Assembly (NCBI GenBank): GCA_029556615.1 | Contig: JAKQDD010000236.1 | Location: 62,001 to 126,000, forward strand | Direction: 5' to 3' | Origin: Verrucomicrobiota bacterium | Lineage (GTDB): Bacteria; Verrucomicrobiota; Verrucomicrobiia; Limisphaerales; J093 | Length of the DNA: 64,000 bases | Shown: positions 17,164-24,962 of the stretch, one piece after another | Position numbering within the stretch: position 1 is the stretch's first letter | How the letters are laid out: each line of letters starts with the position of its first letter | Notes under the pieces: model-generated | Database searches by the model: none | Seen by the model: the letters and a program-made list of their open reading frames with translations, nothing else | Told to the model about the DNA's origin: nothing | Position numbers and translations under genes: made by a program

Positions 17164-17505
17164 ATGAGCCCATCGATCGCGGACCTGACACTGGCCCAAC
17201 TCAAGCGTCTCGTTGCCGTCAAGGAGCAGATCGCCTCGCTGGAGACCGAACTGGCGAGGATCCTCGGGGCTGTTGCCGAGGAGGAGTCAACACCGATGCC
17301 TACGGTGCGGAAGCGCAGGCTGTCGGCCAAGGGTCGAGCGGCGATCGCGGCGGCGGCTCGGGCGCGGTGGGCGAAGGCGAGGGCCGCGAAGGCACCCAAG
17401 TCTCCCGCCAAGCCAAAGCGGACGATGAGCGCGGCGGCGCGGAAGCGGATGGCCCAGGTGGCGAAGGCGAGAGCAGCTGGGAGGAAGACCCTCGCGGCGA
17501 AGTAG
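17164..17505 (+). CDS. Lysine/alanine-rich histone-like protein
   Basis: A 113-residue basic protein. An N-terminal amphipathic helix (SIADLTLAQLKRLVAVKEQ then LETELARILG) precedes a repetitive basic tail of RRLSAKGRAAIAAAARARW and KPKRTMSAAARKRMAQVAK units. The composition resembles bacterial histone-H1-like proteins, suggesting DNA or RNA binding. A paralogue lies at 45350-45706, and 5' fragments at 15750 and 59380. Confidence 0.75.
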   Translation: MSPSIADLTLAQLKRLVAVKEQIASLETELARILGAVAEEESTPMPTVRKRRLSAKGRAAIAAAARARWAKARAAKAPKSPAKPKRTMSAAARKRMAQVAKARAAGRKTLAAK

Positions 17506-17605
17506 GCGGAGGGTAATCGCAGTTCTTGCCGATGAGGCTGGTCGTGGTCCGGTGTGCGTCGGCGGTTGCTCCGCGGGAGGGGTGCAACTGCAACAGTGTT
17601 CCGAA

Positions 17606-18121
17606 ATGAATACGAACTCGATCCGAAGCAGAGCGGTGGCCACCCTGGCAGTGGTTTCTATGGTGATGGTTGTTCTCGGTTCTCCAGCGGTGTGCGCCGC
17701 GGAAACCCCTGCCAAGCCGTCGAGACCAGCGATCTATGACGAGCGTGCCGATGGGGCCAAGCAGGTCGACGCAGCGCTCACGAGGGCGAAGAAGGAGAAC
17801 AAGCGGGTGCTGCTCATGTTTGGAGCCAACTGGTGCGGCTGGTGCCACCGCCTGCACACGTTGTTCGAATCGGATTCGACCATCGCCGCCAAGCTCAGGC
17901 AGGACTTCGTTGTGGTCATGATTGACGTCAACAAGGGGCACAACGCCGAGCTCGATGCGCGATACGGGAAGCCGACGCAGTTCGGTCTGCCTGTGCTGGT
18001 GGTTCTGGACGCAGACGGCAAGGTCGTGAAGACCCAGGACACCGGGAAGCTCGAGGAGGGGGATCACCACGATCCGGTGAAGGTGCTGACCTTCCTCAAG
18101 GAGTTCTCGCCGAGGAGGTGA
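17606..18121 (+). CDS. Exported thioredoxin-fold protein
   Basis: A 171-residue protein with a signal peptide (AVATLAVVSMVMVVLGSPAVCAAE) and a thioredoxin domain. The redox motif is CGWC in MFGANWCGWCHRLH (~83), and the cis-Pro is in FGLPVLVVLDADGK. The WCGWCHRL type resembles the DUF255/thioredoxin_7 group, which reduces or isomerises periplasmic disulfides. The start at MNTNSIRS follows the signal-peptide logic. No redox partner is visible nearby. Confidence 0.85.
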   Translation: MNTNSIRSRAVATLAVVSMVMVVLGSPAVCAAETPAKPSRPAIYDERADGAKQVDAALTRAKKENKRVLLMFGANWCGWCHRLHTLFESDSTIAAKLRQDFVVVMIDVNKGHNAELDARYGKPTQFGLPVLVVLDADGKVVKTQDTGKLEEGDHHDPVKVLTFLKEFSPRR

Positions 18122-18429
18122 CGTTGAGGGGGAGGCGTGCCGGGTGGCACGGTACTGGTGAAAGACCTGAGGACCATCTCCGGCCGTCAGGCGGGTGCGG
18201 AGTTGCCGCCCCGAGAGTTGCGCTTCCTTCCCCTGCTGGTATTGTGCTCTCGGAATCCTCTGATCTACAAAGCAACCCTCCGCGCATCCGACACGGGGCT
18301 CTTCTTCCGTCTGCGCCGTTGAGACCCGGTGCGCAGGTGGCGCTCGACGGTAGCGCAGCTGCGCTCCGCGTGCCCACCTTCCAAGTGGGGCTTGTTCTGG
18401 GCGAGTCTCAGAGTGAAGATCGCGTCGTC
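18122..18429. other. Intergenic upstream region of the SANT-like gene
   Basis: 308 bp that stay open in the frame of the next gene but show no matching motifs; the ATG at 18430 is the better start. Nothing else recognised. Confidence 0.35.
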
Positions 18430-19413
18430 ATGAACCGTGCCTGGACCAAGAGCGAGATCGCGCTGCTTGGCACGAAGCCCGACCACGAACTGGGTCGGCT
18501 CTTGGGCCGTCCCGGCAAGGCCGTCTGGAGGAAACGACGGTCTCTGGGGATCGATAGTGTGCCGCCAATCTACCGCCGCTGGACTGCCGAGGAGGATGAG
18601 GCGCTGCTGTCGATGTCGGTGGACAAGGCGGCCAAGCTCTTGCGCCGGACGGCGATGGCGGTGGTGCTTCGCAGGACCAAGGTCAGGAAACGGCTCGGGC
18701 TATCCGGTCCCCCGCTTCTGACGCTTCAGGAGGCGAAGCGGCGCATTGCGGTGCCTCGGTACAGCTCCGCTCAGGAGCATGATGTCGTCAAGTTCATCGC
18801 CGGACCTTACGAGCCCCCGTTGGTGCCAATCGGCCGGTGGCTGAAGTGCAAGGTCAGGGGCCTTCTGCGCGTCGGGGGGTACACGAACGCGTTGATCCCT
18901 TGGCCGACCGCCGAAGGCAATGCGCGGCAGCTGATCCTCTGCGGCGATCTGGTGAGGGCACTGCGGACCGAATCCGGACGGGCCGTGTGCTTCCACTTCG
19001 GTATTTCGCACTCGACGATGTCGTTCTACCGCAAACGGCTCGAGGTCGAGCGCTACAACGCGGGCAGCCTGAGGCTGCAGCGGCGGAACGTGGAATTGGC
19101 GCGGAGCCCCAAGGCGAGGGCGAAAATGTCGCGGCAGCGGGAGGGGCGGAAGGACCTGATGCGCCCGGCGGACCGGCGAAGGCTCTGGCGGATCCAGAAG
19201 CGGCCTAAGCCTCTGGCGTGGCGGCGGAAGATGGAGGTGTTCTGGCGGCGGCGGTATGCGCTGATTGGAAAGCCGCCGAACTGGAGCGAGGAAGAACTGA
19301 AGCTGATCGGGACGCGTCCGGACCGGGAGGTGGCGCGGACGCTTGGCCGGTCGCTGTTGGCGGTGAAGGCGAAGAAGTTCCAGTTGCTGAAGGCGAGGCC
19401 GGGGCGAGGATAA
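18430..19413 (+). CDS. SANT/Myb-like multi-HTH protein, source of dispersed fragments
   Basis: A 327-residue basic protein with three copies of a Myb/SANT-like DNA-binding unit: WTKSEIALLGTKPDHELGR (start), WTAEEDEALLSMSVDKAAK (~50), and WSEEELKLIGTRPDREVAR (~285), each followed by a LGR..AV..K....L helix. The middle holds GRWLKCKVRGLLRVGGYTNA and a FGISHSTMSFYRKR helix-turn-helix. It probably binds DNA. Pieces of this gene type recur at 12985, 41602, 46560, 50630, 53690 and 60098, so the family is heavily duplicated and decayed here. Confidence 0.75.
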   Translation: MNRAWTKSEIALLGTKPDHELGRLLGRPGKAVWRKRRSLGIDSVPPIYRRWTAEEDEALLSMSVDKAAKLLRRTAMAVVLRRTKVRKRLGLSGPPLLTLQEAKRRIAVPRYSSAQEHDVVKFIAGPYEPPLVPIGRWLKCKVRGLLRVGGYTNALIPWPTAEGNARQLILCGDLVRALRTESGRAVCFHFGISHSTMSFYRKRLEVERYNAGSLRLQRRNVELARSPKARAKMSRQREGRKDLMRPADRRRLWRIQKRPKPLAWRRKMEVFWRRRYALIGKPPNWSEEELKLIGTRPDREVARTLGRSLLAVKAKKFQLLKARPGRG

Positions 19414-19793
19414 CGCCGTGGATGATCAAGACCCCACCAGGGTTCACGGCTGTGCCAATCCGGCTTAGGCCGCGCCTCCTCCCGCCCCACCTCGCTTCAG
19501 CGCCTGGACCAGCATCCGGACTTCGAGTCTTGGACGTGGCGGCACGCCCGAGGGAGGAACGTGGCGCTTCAACCACAGGCCTGCGGCGAAAGCAACGTGG
19601 TCGACTGGAGTCGATTGCTTCGCCGAAGGTCGCGTTCGTCGGACGGCCCTTCGGCTCGATGTTGACGCAACTCATTCTCGACAAAGGCGTAGGGCTGGAG
19701 TATGCCCCTGTCTGACGGAATGGACCGCGTCAACTGGGTCGCCGAAATGTTCGGTGGCGGAAGACATCAGAGAATCGTACCACCCCAAAAGCG
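19414..19793. other. Intergenic stretch without a supported gene
   Basis: 380 bp between the SANT-like gene and the next lipoprotein. Short frames on both strands lack domain signatures. No clear promoter or terminator seen. Confidence 0.35.
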
Positions 19794-20285
19794 ATGAATA
19801 GCACACGACGTCACCGGGTAAGCCCCATGCTCCAAAACTGCCTATTGTGTCTGCTTCTTGTGTGTTTCCCTGCTTGCTTCAAAGCGGAGAAGCCACCGTC
19901 CGAAACGAAGACAGCGCAGGAACTGGCGGCACCGGAGGATTGGCGTGTAACTGAGACACGTTTTCTAGCCATGCTGAAAATTGAGAACTTTGACGGGACA
20001 TTTGATGATAATTTCTTTGACGGCATGGGGGCCATAACCGTTGGGGAGAAGTTCAATAAGATCATGGATAAGAATGAGCGTGTGCTCGCAGTCCAGTGGA
20101 TTCCTAATGACCCGAAGCTTGCCAAGCTCACGGTCGATGAGATTCGCAAAGCGTGCGGAGAGCCGTACGTCTCATTCGACGAGGAAGAGTGGTGGGGACG
20201 ACTTGGTTACGCCATTAAAGAGGACAAGACCATTTGGCTACAGGCTATCCGTAACATCTCACACCTCAAGAAGCCGGACAAATGA
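19794..20285 (+). CDS. Putative lipoprotein
   Basis: A 163-residue protein with a lipoprotein-type signal (LQNCLLCLLLVCFPAC, lipobox FPAC). The mature part is acidic: EDWRVTETRFLAMLKIENFDG, FNKIMDKNERVLAVQW and IRKACGEPYVSFDEEEW. Base composition is visibly less GC-rich than that of its neighbours. No family recognised. Confidence 0.7.
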   Translation: MNSTRRHRVSPMLQNCLLCLLLVCFPACFKAEKPPSETKTAQELAAPEDWRVTETRFLAMLKIENFDGTFDDNFFDGMGAITVGEKFNKIMDKNERVLAVQWIPNDPKLAKLTVDEIRKACGEPYVSFDEEEWWGRLGYAIKEDKTIWLQAIRNISHLKKPDK

Positions 20286-20355
20286 GAGGCGTAATCCTTT
20301 CACTCAGGCATGGCGAATCGAGTGAACCACCCACCGGAAGGTCGCTTGCGCTGTC

Positions 20356-20600
20356 CTACGTGGACGTCACTGACGTGTGACTGCCCTCTTCCTGCCCCGC
20401 CTTCAGGCCCCCCGACACAATAGCCGTCGCGTCGATCATCAGTTCGCAATCGAGGTAGTGGTTGTCCCGCTGTCGCTCGGCCCAGAGTGAATTGATCGAG
20501 CCTCGCGAGTCCTCCCGTTCTTCCAGGACGTCCACTACGACCTGGTCGATGTAGTCGCGGCCGAGGGTCTCGCCCTTCGCCCCGAGGTTCCCGTGCCCAG
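20356..20600 (-). pseudogene. Remnant of a phage terminase large-subunit C-terminus
   Basis: The minus strand reads ETLGRDYIDQVVVDVLEE, INSLWAERQRDNHYLDCELM and IDATAIVSGG before a TAG. The NHYLDCE motif is typical of the end of GpA-like terminase large subunits. No upstream ATPase or nuclease core is present, so it is a prophage scar. Similarity is by eye only. Confidence 0.45.
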
Positions 20601-20758
20601 CCGCGGAGAGGGCGCGTGAGGATCTCCCTCCGGTGCGGCCTCATCCACGCAAATCACTCTGGACACGTCACTTGCGTCCCGGAAGCGTTCAGCCTGATGG
20701 AAACAAGTTCGCTTAACCTGACGCCGAACACCTCGACGTCCCAACGGAATATCCACCC

Positions 20759-21562
20759 ATGAACACCACATCCTCCCCTGAAACCCCGCAAACCGTCATC
20801 GTCACCACCAAGAACACCGCATCCCTGACGCTGGGCATCATCGCGATCGTCGTCGGCGTCTTGTCGTTGCTCGTCGGCTGGGTTCCGTTCCTGGGCCTTC
20901 TGGCGATGCCGACGGCGTTCATCGGGCTGCTCATCGCCGGGGTGGGCTTCCTGATCGCGCTCTGCAAACGGGGCAAGGGAGTCGGGATGCCTGTACTGGG
21001 CGGATTGATCTGCCTTGCCGCGCTGATGGTCCCAGTACTCTCGACGGGCGGAACGTCGGTCGCGCTCACGAAGGCGGTCCAGGCCGAATCGAACAGGGTC
21101 GCCGCCGTGGTGACGAACCGACCGGCAGAGCGGGTGATCCCTGCGGAAACTCCGCCAAGCCCGGTCGCGCTGCCGACGAAGAGCAGTGACGATCAGGAGG
21201 TGAAAGCGGCCTACATCCGGGAGCACGTGGTGCTCTACGAGGTGAAGGTCGAGTACATGACCCCAGCGTTCGACGACCGGGTGCCGGGGGTGACGTTCAA
21301 GCTGCGGAACACGGGGTCGCGGGACCTGGACCTTGTGAAGGTGACGGTGTTCTTCAAGGATGCGACGGGGGCCGTGATTCACGAGGATGACTTCTACCCG
21401 GTTCAGGTGACGACGATCTCGCTGGGGGACAACAAGCCGCTGAAGGCCGGGTACATCTGGCAGATGGAGAGCGGGAGGTTCTACGCGGCGAAGTCGGTGC
21501 CCAGCGAGTGGCAGGAGGGTTCGGCCGAGGTGAGGGTCACCGATATCCGGTTCTCGAAGTGA
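20759..21562 (+). CDS. Membrane protein with C-terminal beta domain
   Basis: A 267-residue protein. Residues ~20-105 contain three hydrophobic helices (LTLGIIAIVVGVLSLLVGWV, LLAMPTAFIGLLIAGVGFLI, PVLGGLICLAALMVPVL) resembling DUF4190-type membrane regions. After a proline-rich linker, residues ~150-265 form a soluble beta domain (VVLYEVKVEYMTPAFDD, VTFKLRNTGSRDLDLVKVTV, TDIRFSK) like FxLYD-type extracytoplasmic modules. Function unknown. Confidence 0.75.
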   Translation: MNTTSSPETPQTVIVTTKNTASLTLGIIAIVVGVLSLLVGWVPFLGLLAMPTAFIGLLIAGVGFLIALCKRGKGVGMPVLGGLICLAALMVPVLSTGGTSVALTKAVQAESNRVAAVVTNRPAERVIPAETPPSPVALPTKSSDDQEVKAAYIREHVVLYEVKVEYMTPAFDDRVPGVTFKLRNTGSRDLDLVKVTVFFKDATGAVIHEDDFYPVQVTTISLGDNKPLKAGYIWQMESGRFYAAKSVPSEWQEGSAEVRVTDIRFSK

Positions 21563-21933
21563 AGGCGATGACAACGCGACGGGTCCGGCGGTTCGAGACG
21601 GCTTTGAGGCGGGTTTCGTGCGCCTGCCGGGCGTCTACCCCTGGCCGAACGGCTCCGTCAGCGCTCGCACTGGTTTGCGCCTGATCTCGGAGCGATCTTC
21701 TCTTGCCTTGATCTGCGGCGACGTGGCCCCCGGGGCGCGTGGGCGAGGGGCGCGCGGCTCAGACGCATAGACCACGGGCCGGTCCTCGACACATGCTGAC
21801 CGGCGAGTACACTCGACATGCGCGCGATGAACGCTAGGGCGGACGCCCAAGGGCACGTTTTGTCCGGGATGCCCCGTCCCCTGGTCCCGGCGACCCGATC
21901 CGCGCCCCGAAACCCGGATCAGAGGTTTGGCGT
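21563..21933. other. Intergenic; short repeat flanking the DUF6794 gene
   Basis: GTCTACCCCTGG...CAGCGCTCGCACTGGTTTGCG at ~21633-21682 recurs in similar form at ~22307-22353, so a ~60-bp imperfect repeat brackets the next gene. No gene is supported here. Confidence 0.4.
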
Positions 21934-22233
21934 ATGAGCACCCGGAAGCCCCAGGAACCCTGGCCACAGACGGTCGAGGAAGCCGTCACGCGCATCGTGA
22001 GTCGACTCAGCCCTGCAAACAAGGAACAGGTCCGCGCCACGCCGAAGAGGGACCTGACCCGGTTTCATCATGGATGGGGCACCGGTATTCGTAACGAGTT
22101 CGGTCTGTGGGCGGGGAACCAGGTGCTCCTGGACGACTGTCGCCGCTCGCATCCTGACAGCGCATCGATGGTGATCATCGAGGCGGTGTGGGAGCGGCTT
22201 CAGCGGGAGGGAGGAACGCGGGAAGGCATGTGA
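21934..22233 (+). CDS. DUF6794-like small protein
   Basis: A 99-residue protein matching the DUF6794 pattern: PQTVEEAVTRIVSRLS, then DLTRFHHGWGTGIRNEFGLW, GNQVLLDDCRRSHPDSASMV and IIEAVWERLQ. Members are small soluble proteins of unknown function, frequent in Bacteroidota, Verrucomicrobiota and Planctomycetota. The ATG at 21934 is the only good start. It is flanked by an imperfect repeat, as if it were a mobile cassette. Confidence 0.75.
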   Translation: MSTRKPQEPWPQTVEEAVTRIVSRLSPANKEQVRATPKRDLTRFHHGWGTGIRNEFGLWAGNQVLLDDCRRSHPDSASMVIIEAVWERLQREGGTREGM

Positions 22234-22381
22234 CGGCGGAGGGCAGGGGATCCTAGCCATCAGGCGGAAAGGCCGGTGGGCGGGATTCTGGCGGTCGGGC
22301 AGTAGTCTACCCCTAGGCTGTTGGTTCCGGCAGCGCTCGCACCGGTTTGCGGCTGATCTTGGGGCGGCCAGGCGTCAGGGC

Positions 22382-22425
22382 TTGACAGGAACTCAGACTG
22401 TAACCATATTGGTTCTAAATAGAAC
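22382..22425 (+). promoter_or_regulatory. Promoter and two operator palindromes of the Rrf2 gene
   Basis: TTGACA (22382-22387), 17-bp spacer, then CATATT (22405-22410). Two inverted repeats overlap or follow the -10: AACCATATTGGTT (22402-22414) and GTTCTAAATAGAAC (22412-22425), the second ending 2 bp before the ATG. This layout suggests autorepression by the Rrf2 protein. Confidence 0.6.
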
Positions 22426-22427
22426 GT

Positions 22428-22850
22428 ATGGTGAACTGTCGTTTTACGGTGGCGATTCACGTCTTGTGCCTGTTGGCGGCCCAGCATCCGCACGCCTTGA
22501 CGTCCGAGTTCATTGCGGGAAGCGTCAACACGAATCCTGTGGTCATCCGACGGATTCTGGGGCTGCTGCGCAAGGCCGGTCTGGTGAAATCACAACCCGG
22601 CGTGAGCGGGGGTTGGGAGCTTCTGGCCAAGCCCGACAGCATGACGTTGGGAGGGGTGTATCAGATCATTCGTCCCGGCACCGTGTTCGCGATGCACAGA
22701 CAGCAGCCCAATGTGCTCTGCCCGGTGGGAAGGAACATCCAAAGGGGACTCGGAGCACACTACCAAAAGGCCCAAGCTGCCATGGAGGCCGAATTGGACC
22801 GCACCACCATCGCGGACGTGCTCGCGGACGTGTTGGCGACCTCCAAATAG
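22428..22850 (+). CDS. Rrf2-family transcriptional regulator
   Basis: A 140-residue regulator of the YwnA-like Rrf2 type. The winged helix spans residues 1-70 (CRFTVAIHVLCLLAAQ, TSEFIAGSVNTNPVVIRRIL, LLRKAGLVKSQPGVSGGWEL). A single Cys pair-like region (PNVLCPVGRN) may sense redox or electrophiles rather than hold an Fe-S cluster. The NAD(P)-binding gene downstream, 59 bp away on the same strand, is the expected target, as in known Rrf2/NmrA pairs. Confidence 0.88.
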   Translation: MVNCRFTVAIHVLCLLAAQHPHALTSEFIAGSVNTNPVVIRRILGLLRKAGLVKSQPGVSGGWELLAKPDSMTLGGVYQIIRPGTVFAMHRQQPNVLCPVGRNIQRGLGAHYQKAQAAMEAELDRTTIADVLADVLATSK

Positions 22851-22909
22851 TGCTTTTTTTGCCTGGTTCCGTAACTGCAACAGATACAAAACGAAACCCA
22901 ATACTGCGT

Positions 22910-23755
22910 ATGAAGAACATCCTTGTCACCGGCTCCACCGGGAGTCTCGGTCGGGCGGTTGTCACCGCTCTCAAAGCCAAAGGCTACGGCATTCGAGCAG
23001 CCGCCCGCGCTCCAGGCAAGCTGCCTCCGGGCGGAGGCGTCGAGCCCGTGTTGTTCGCCTATGAAGACCAGGCCACCCACGCTGCCGCGCTGCAAGGCGT
23101 CGAGGGCGTCTTCCTCATGGCGCCACCGCTTGATCCCGAAGCTCCGGCCAAGCTGAAACCCGTCATCGACCTCGCCAAGTCGCGGGGTGTGCGCCACATC
23201 GTGTTGACTTCAGCGATGGGCGTGGATGCAGTTGAACAGGCGCCGTTGCGCATTGTGGAACGTCAGCTCATGGCGTCGGGTGTGCCCTATACCATCCTGC
23301 GCCCGAACTTCTTCATGGAGAACTTCTCCACCGGCTTCCTCGCCCCCATGCTCAAGCAGAGAGGCATCTTCCTGGCCGCTGCCGATGGCAAGACGAGTTT
23401 CATCTCGGTGGTGGACATCGCCGAAGCAGCGTCCGTTGTCTTCCAGAAGGGTCTCGTGTCCAAGGAATACAACCTGACTGGACCTGAGGCTCTCGATCAC
23501 GCTCAGGTCGCTGCTACCATATCAGAGGTCTCAGGCAAGACGGTCACCTACCAAGCCATCCCGGAGGACGCCATGCTCAGCGGTCTGCGCGGCACCGGAA
23601 TGCCCGAAGGGTCGGTGCAGTATGTCCGGGTGCTCTACAGCGCGGTCCGGGCCGGGTATACGGCTGCGGTAACCAATGACATCGAGGCTCTCACCGGCCG
23701 GAAACCCATGAGTTTCGACGCCTTCGCCCGTCAAAGCGCAGCGGTCTGGGCCTGA
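22910..23755 (+). CDS. NmrA-like NAD(P)-binding oxidoreductase
   Basis: A 281-residue atypical short-chain dehydrogenase. The Rossmann motif ILVTGSTGSLGRAVV is at residues 4-18; VFLMAPPLDPEA, ILRPNFFMENF and ISVVDIAEAAS follow, as in quinone-oxidoreductase-like QorB/NmrA proteins. These sense or reduce with NAD(P)H. The ATG at 22910 was chosen because the G-rich loop must lie at the N-terminus. Probably controlled by the upstream Rrf2 regulator in response to electrophile stress (inference). Confidence 0.88.
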   Translation: MKNILVTGSTGSLGRAVVTALKAKGYGIRAAARAPGKLPPGGGVEPVLFAYEDQATHAAALQGVEGVFLMAPPLDPEAPAKLKPVIDLAKSRGVRHIVLTSAMGVDAVEQAPLRIVERQLMASGVPYTILRPNFFMENFSTGFLAPMLKQRGIFLAAADGKTSFISVVDIAEAASVVFQKGLVSKEYNLTGPEALDHAQVAATISEVSGKTVTYQAIPEDAMLSGLRGTGMPEGSVQYVRVLYSAVRAGYTAAVTNDIEALTGRKPMSFDAFARQSAAVWA

Positions 23756-23763
23756 TGCAGAAA

Positions 23764-23787
23764 GGCCCCCCGGTCGCCCGAGGGGCC
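23764..23787. terminator. Weak hairpin between convergent genes
   Basis: GGCCCC (23764-23769) and GGGGCC (23782-23787) could pair in the gap between the NmrA-like gene and the convergent basic gene. There is no U-tract, so only a weak candidate. Confidence 0.3.
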
Positions 23788-23809
23788 GCGTCGCGGGCGA
23801 GGTCGTCGC

Positions 23810-24226
23810 CTACTTCGCCGCCATGAGGTCGAACGCGCGGCGGAAGAAGCGGGCCCGGCCGGTGATCCGGCGCACGATCTTGACCGCCTGGGACTCGGCG
23901 AGCTTGAAGGTCGCCTGTAGCTCGCGGGCGATCTCGTCCTTGTCCCTGCCGCTCAGGAACAGGAACGTCACCAGCCCGCTCTTGCTCTCCTTCAGTTCGG
24001 CAACCGTGGTCGGCAGCCGGTCGACCGATTCGCCGTCCGCATCGGCCTTGGCGGCGGCCTTCGTCGTCGCCTTCACGTGCTTGGGAATCGGCTTGTCGGC
24101 CGTCGGCTTCGGGGCGACAGGAGCCTCGGCGGTACTCTTCGCCTTGCCGTTCTGCGCGGGGGCGAGGGCTGCGGGGGTGGCGGTCTTGGGGCTCTGCTCT
24201 TTCTTGGCTTCGATGTTGGTCTTCAT
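23810..24226 (-). CDS. Basic N-terminal-tail hypothetical protein
   Basis: A 138-residue protein. Residues 1-70 are a low-complexity Lys/Ala/Pro tail (histone-H1-like), residues 75-138 a folded helical part: TVAELKESKSGLVTFLFLSG, KDEIARELQATFKLAESQAV, KIVRRITGRARFFRRAFDLM. The C-terminal helices resemble a small DNA-binding module. Start at MKTNIEAKK. Function unknown. Confidence 0.65.
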   Translation of the reverse strand: MKTNIEAKKEQSPKTATPAALAPAQNGKAKSTAEAPVAPKPTADKPIPKHVKATTKAAAKADADGESVDRLPTTVAELKESKSGLVTFLFLSGRDKDEIARELQATFKLAESQAVKIVRRITGRARFFRRAFDLMAAK

Positions 24227-24444
24227 GCTGTTCTCCGATCTTTGTTGTGTTGTTGTTCGGCTCCGATCGTGAGCCTCGCTACGGTGGAGCGCTGAGCATG
24301 TCCAAGGGAAAACAGACAAATCCATGACGGCGGTGCGCAGCGAGTTTGGGGGGAGGGGCTACAGGCTCCATTGCCTGGCTGGGGTCTTGGCGGTGCGATT
24401 GGCGGAACCGGGCCGCACGGGGAGGGGGCGATGCAGCATCATGT

Positions 24445-24493
24445 AGACGATTGTCTGTTTTATCCTTGACAAAGAGACCATCGTCTATATCCT
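24445..24493 (+). promoter_or_regulatory. Two BlaI-type operators over the blaI promoter
   Basis: AGACGATTGTCT (24445-24456) and AGACCATCGTCT (24475-24486) are dyads of the form AGAC-N4-GTCT spaced exactly 30 bp. TTGACA (24466-24471) and TATCCT (24488-24493) form the likely promoter. The second dyad occupies the -35/-10 spacer, as expected for repression by a BlaI/MecI dimer pair. Confidence 0.65.
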
Positions 24494-24554
24494 GCGCCTC
24501 CGAAGAACACCGAGCGCCGTGGCGTTGCATCCCGGCGCCAACGAAACGATACGT

Positions 24555-24962
24555 ATGTCTGCGATTGAGATTCCCCCTGCCGAACGCGACGTCCTCGCGT
24601 GCATCCACCAACGTGGCGAAACCACGGCGCGCGAGATCCGCGAAGCAATGTGGAAGTACCGGCCGATGGCACACGGCTCGGTGGTTACCCTTCTCAAGCG
24701 CCTCGAAGCCAAGGGGCTTGTCGCCAAAGAGAAGGGCCCGGTCGGCAAAGCGTTTGTCTATCACGCCACGAAGGCACCGAACACGACGCTCGGCCGCATG
24801 GTGCGGGACTTGGTGCGGCGCGTATTCCGAGGGGACCCGATTCCGCTGGTGGCGTCGCTCTTCGAGACCCGGCCGCCGACGGCCGAACAGGTTGTGCAGT
24901 TGCAGGCGCTGGTGGACGAACTGCGTCGGAAGCAGAACGCCAAGGAGTCGAGACGGCCATGA
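24555..24962 (+). CDS. blaI: BlaI/MecI/CopY-family repressor
   Basis: A 135-residue winged-helix repressor: IPPAERDVLACIHQRGETTA, REIREAMWKYRPMAHGSVVT, LLKRLEAKGLVAKEKGPVGK, then a dimerisation tail. BlaI proteins are inactivated by proteolysis signalled by a partner M56 membrane peptidase, encoded here in the next gene with a 4-bp overlap (ATGA). Two dyads lie 62-110 bp upstream. Start at MSAIEIPPAE; the longer frame adds nothing conserved. Confidence 0.9.
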   Translation: MSAIEIPPAERDVLACIHQRGETTAREIREAMWKYRPMAHGSVVTLLKRLEAKGLVAKEKGPVGKAFVYHATKAPNTTLGRMVRDLVRRVFRGDPIPLVASLFETRPPTAEQVVQLQALVDELRRKQNAKESRRP

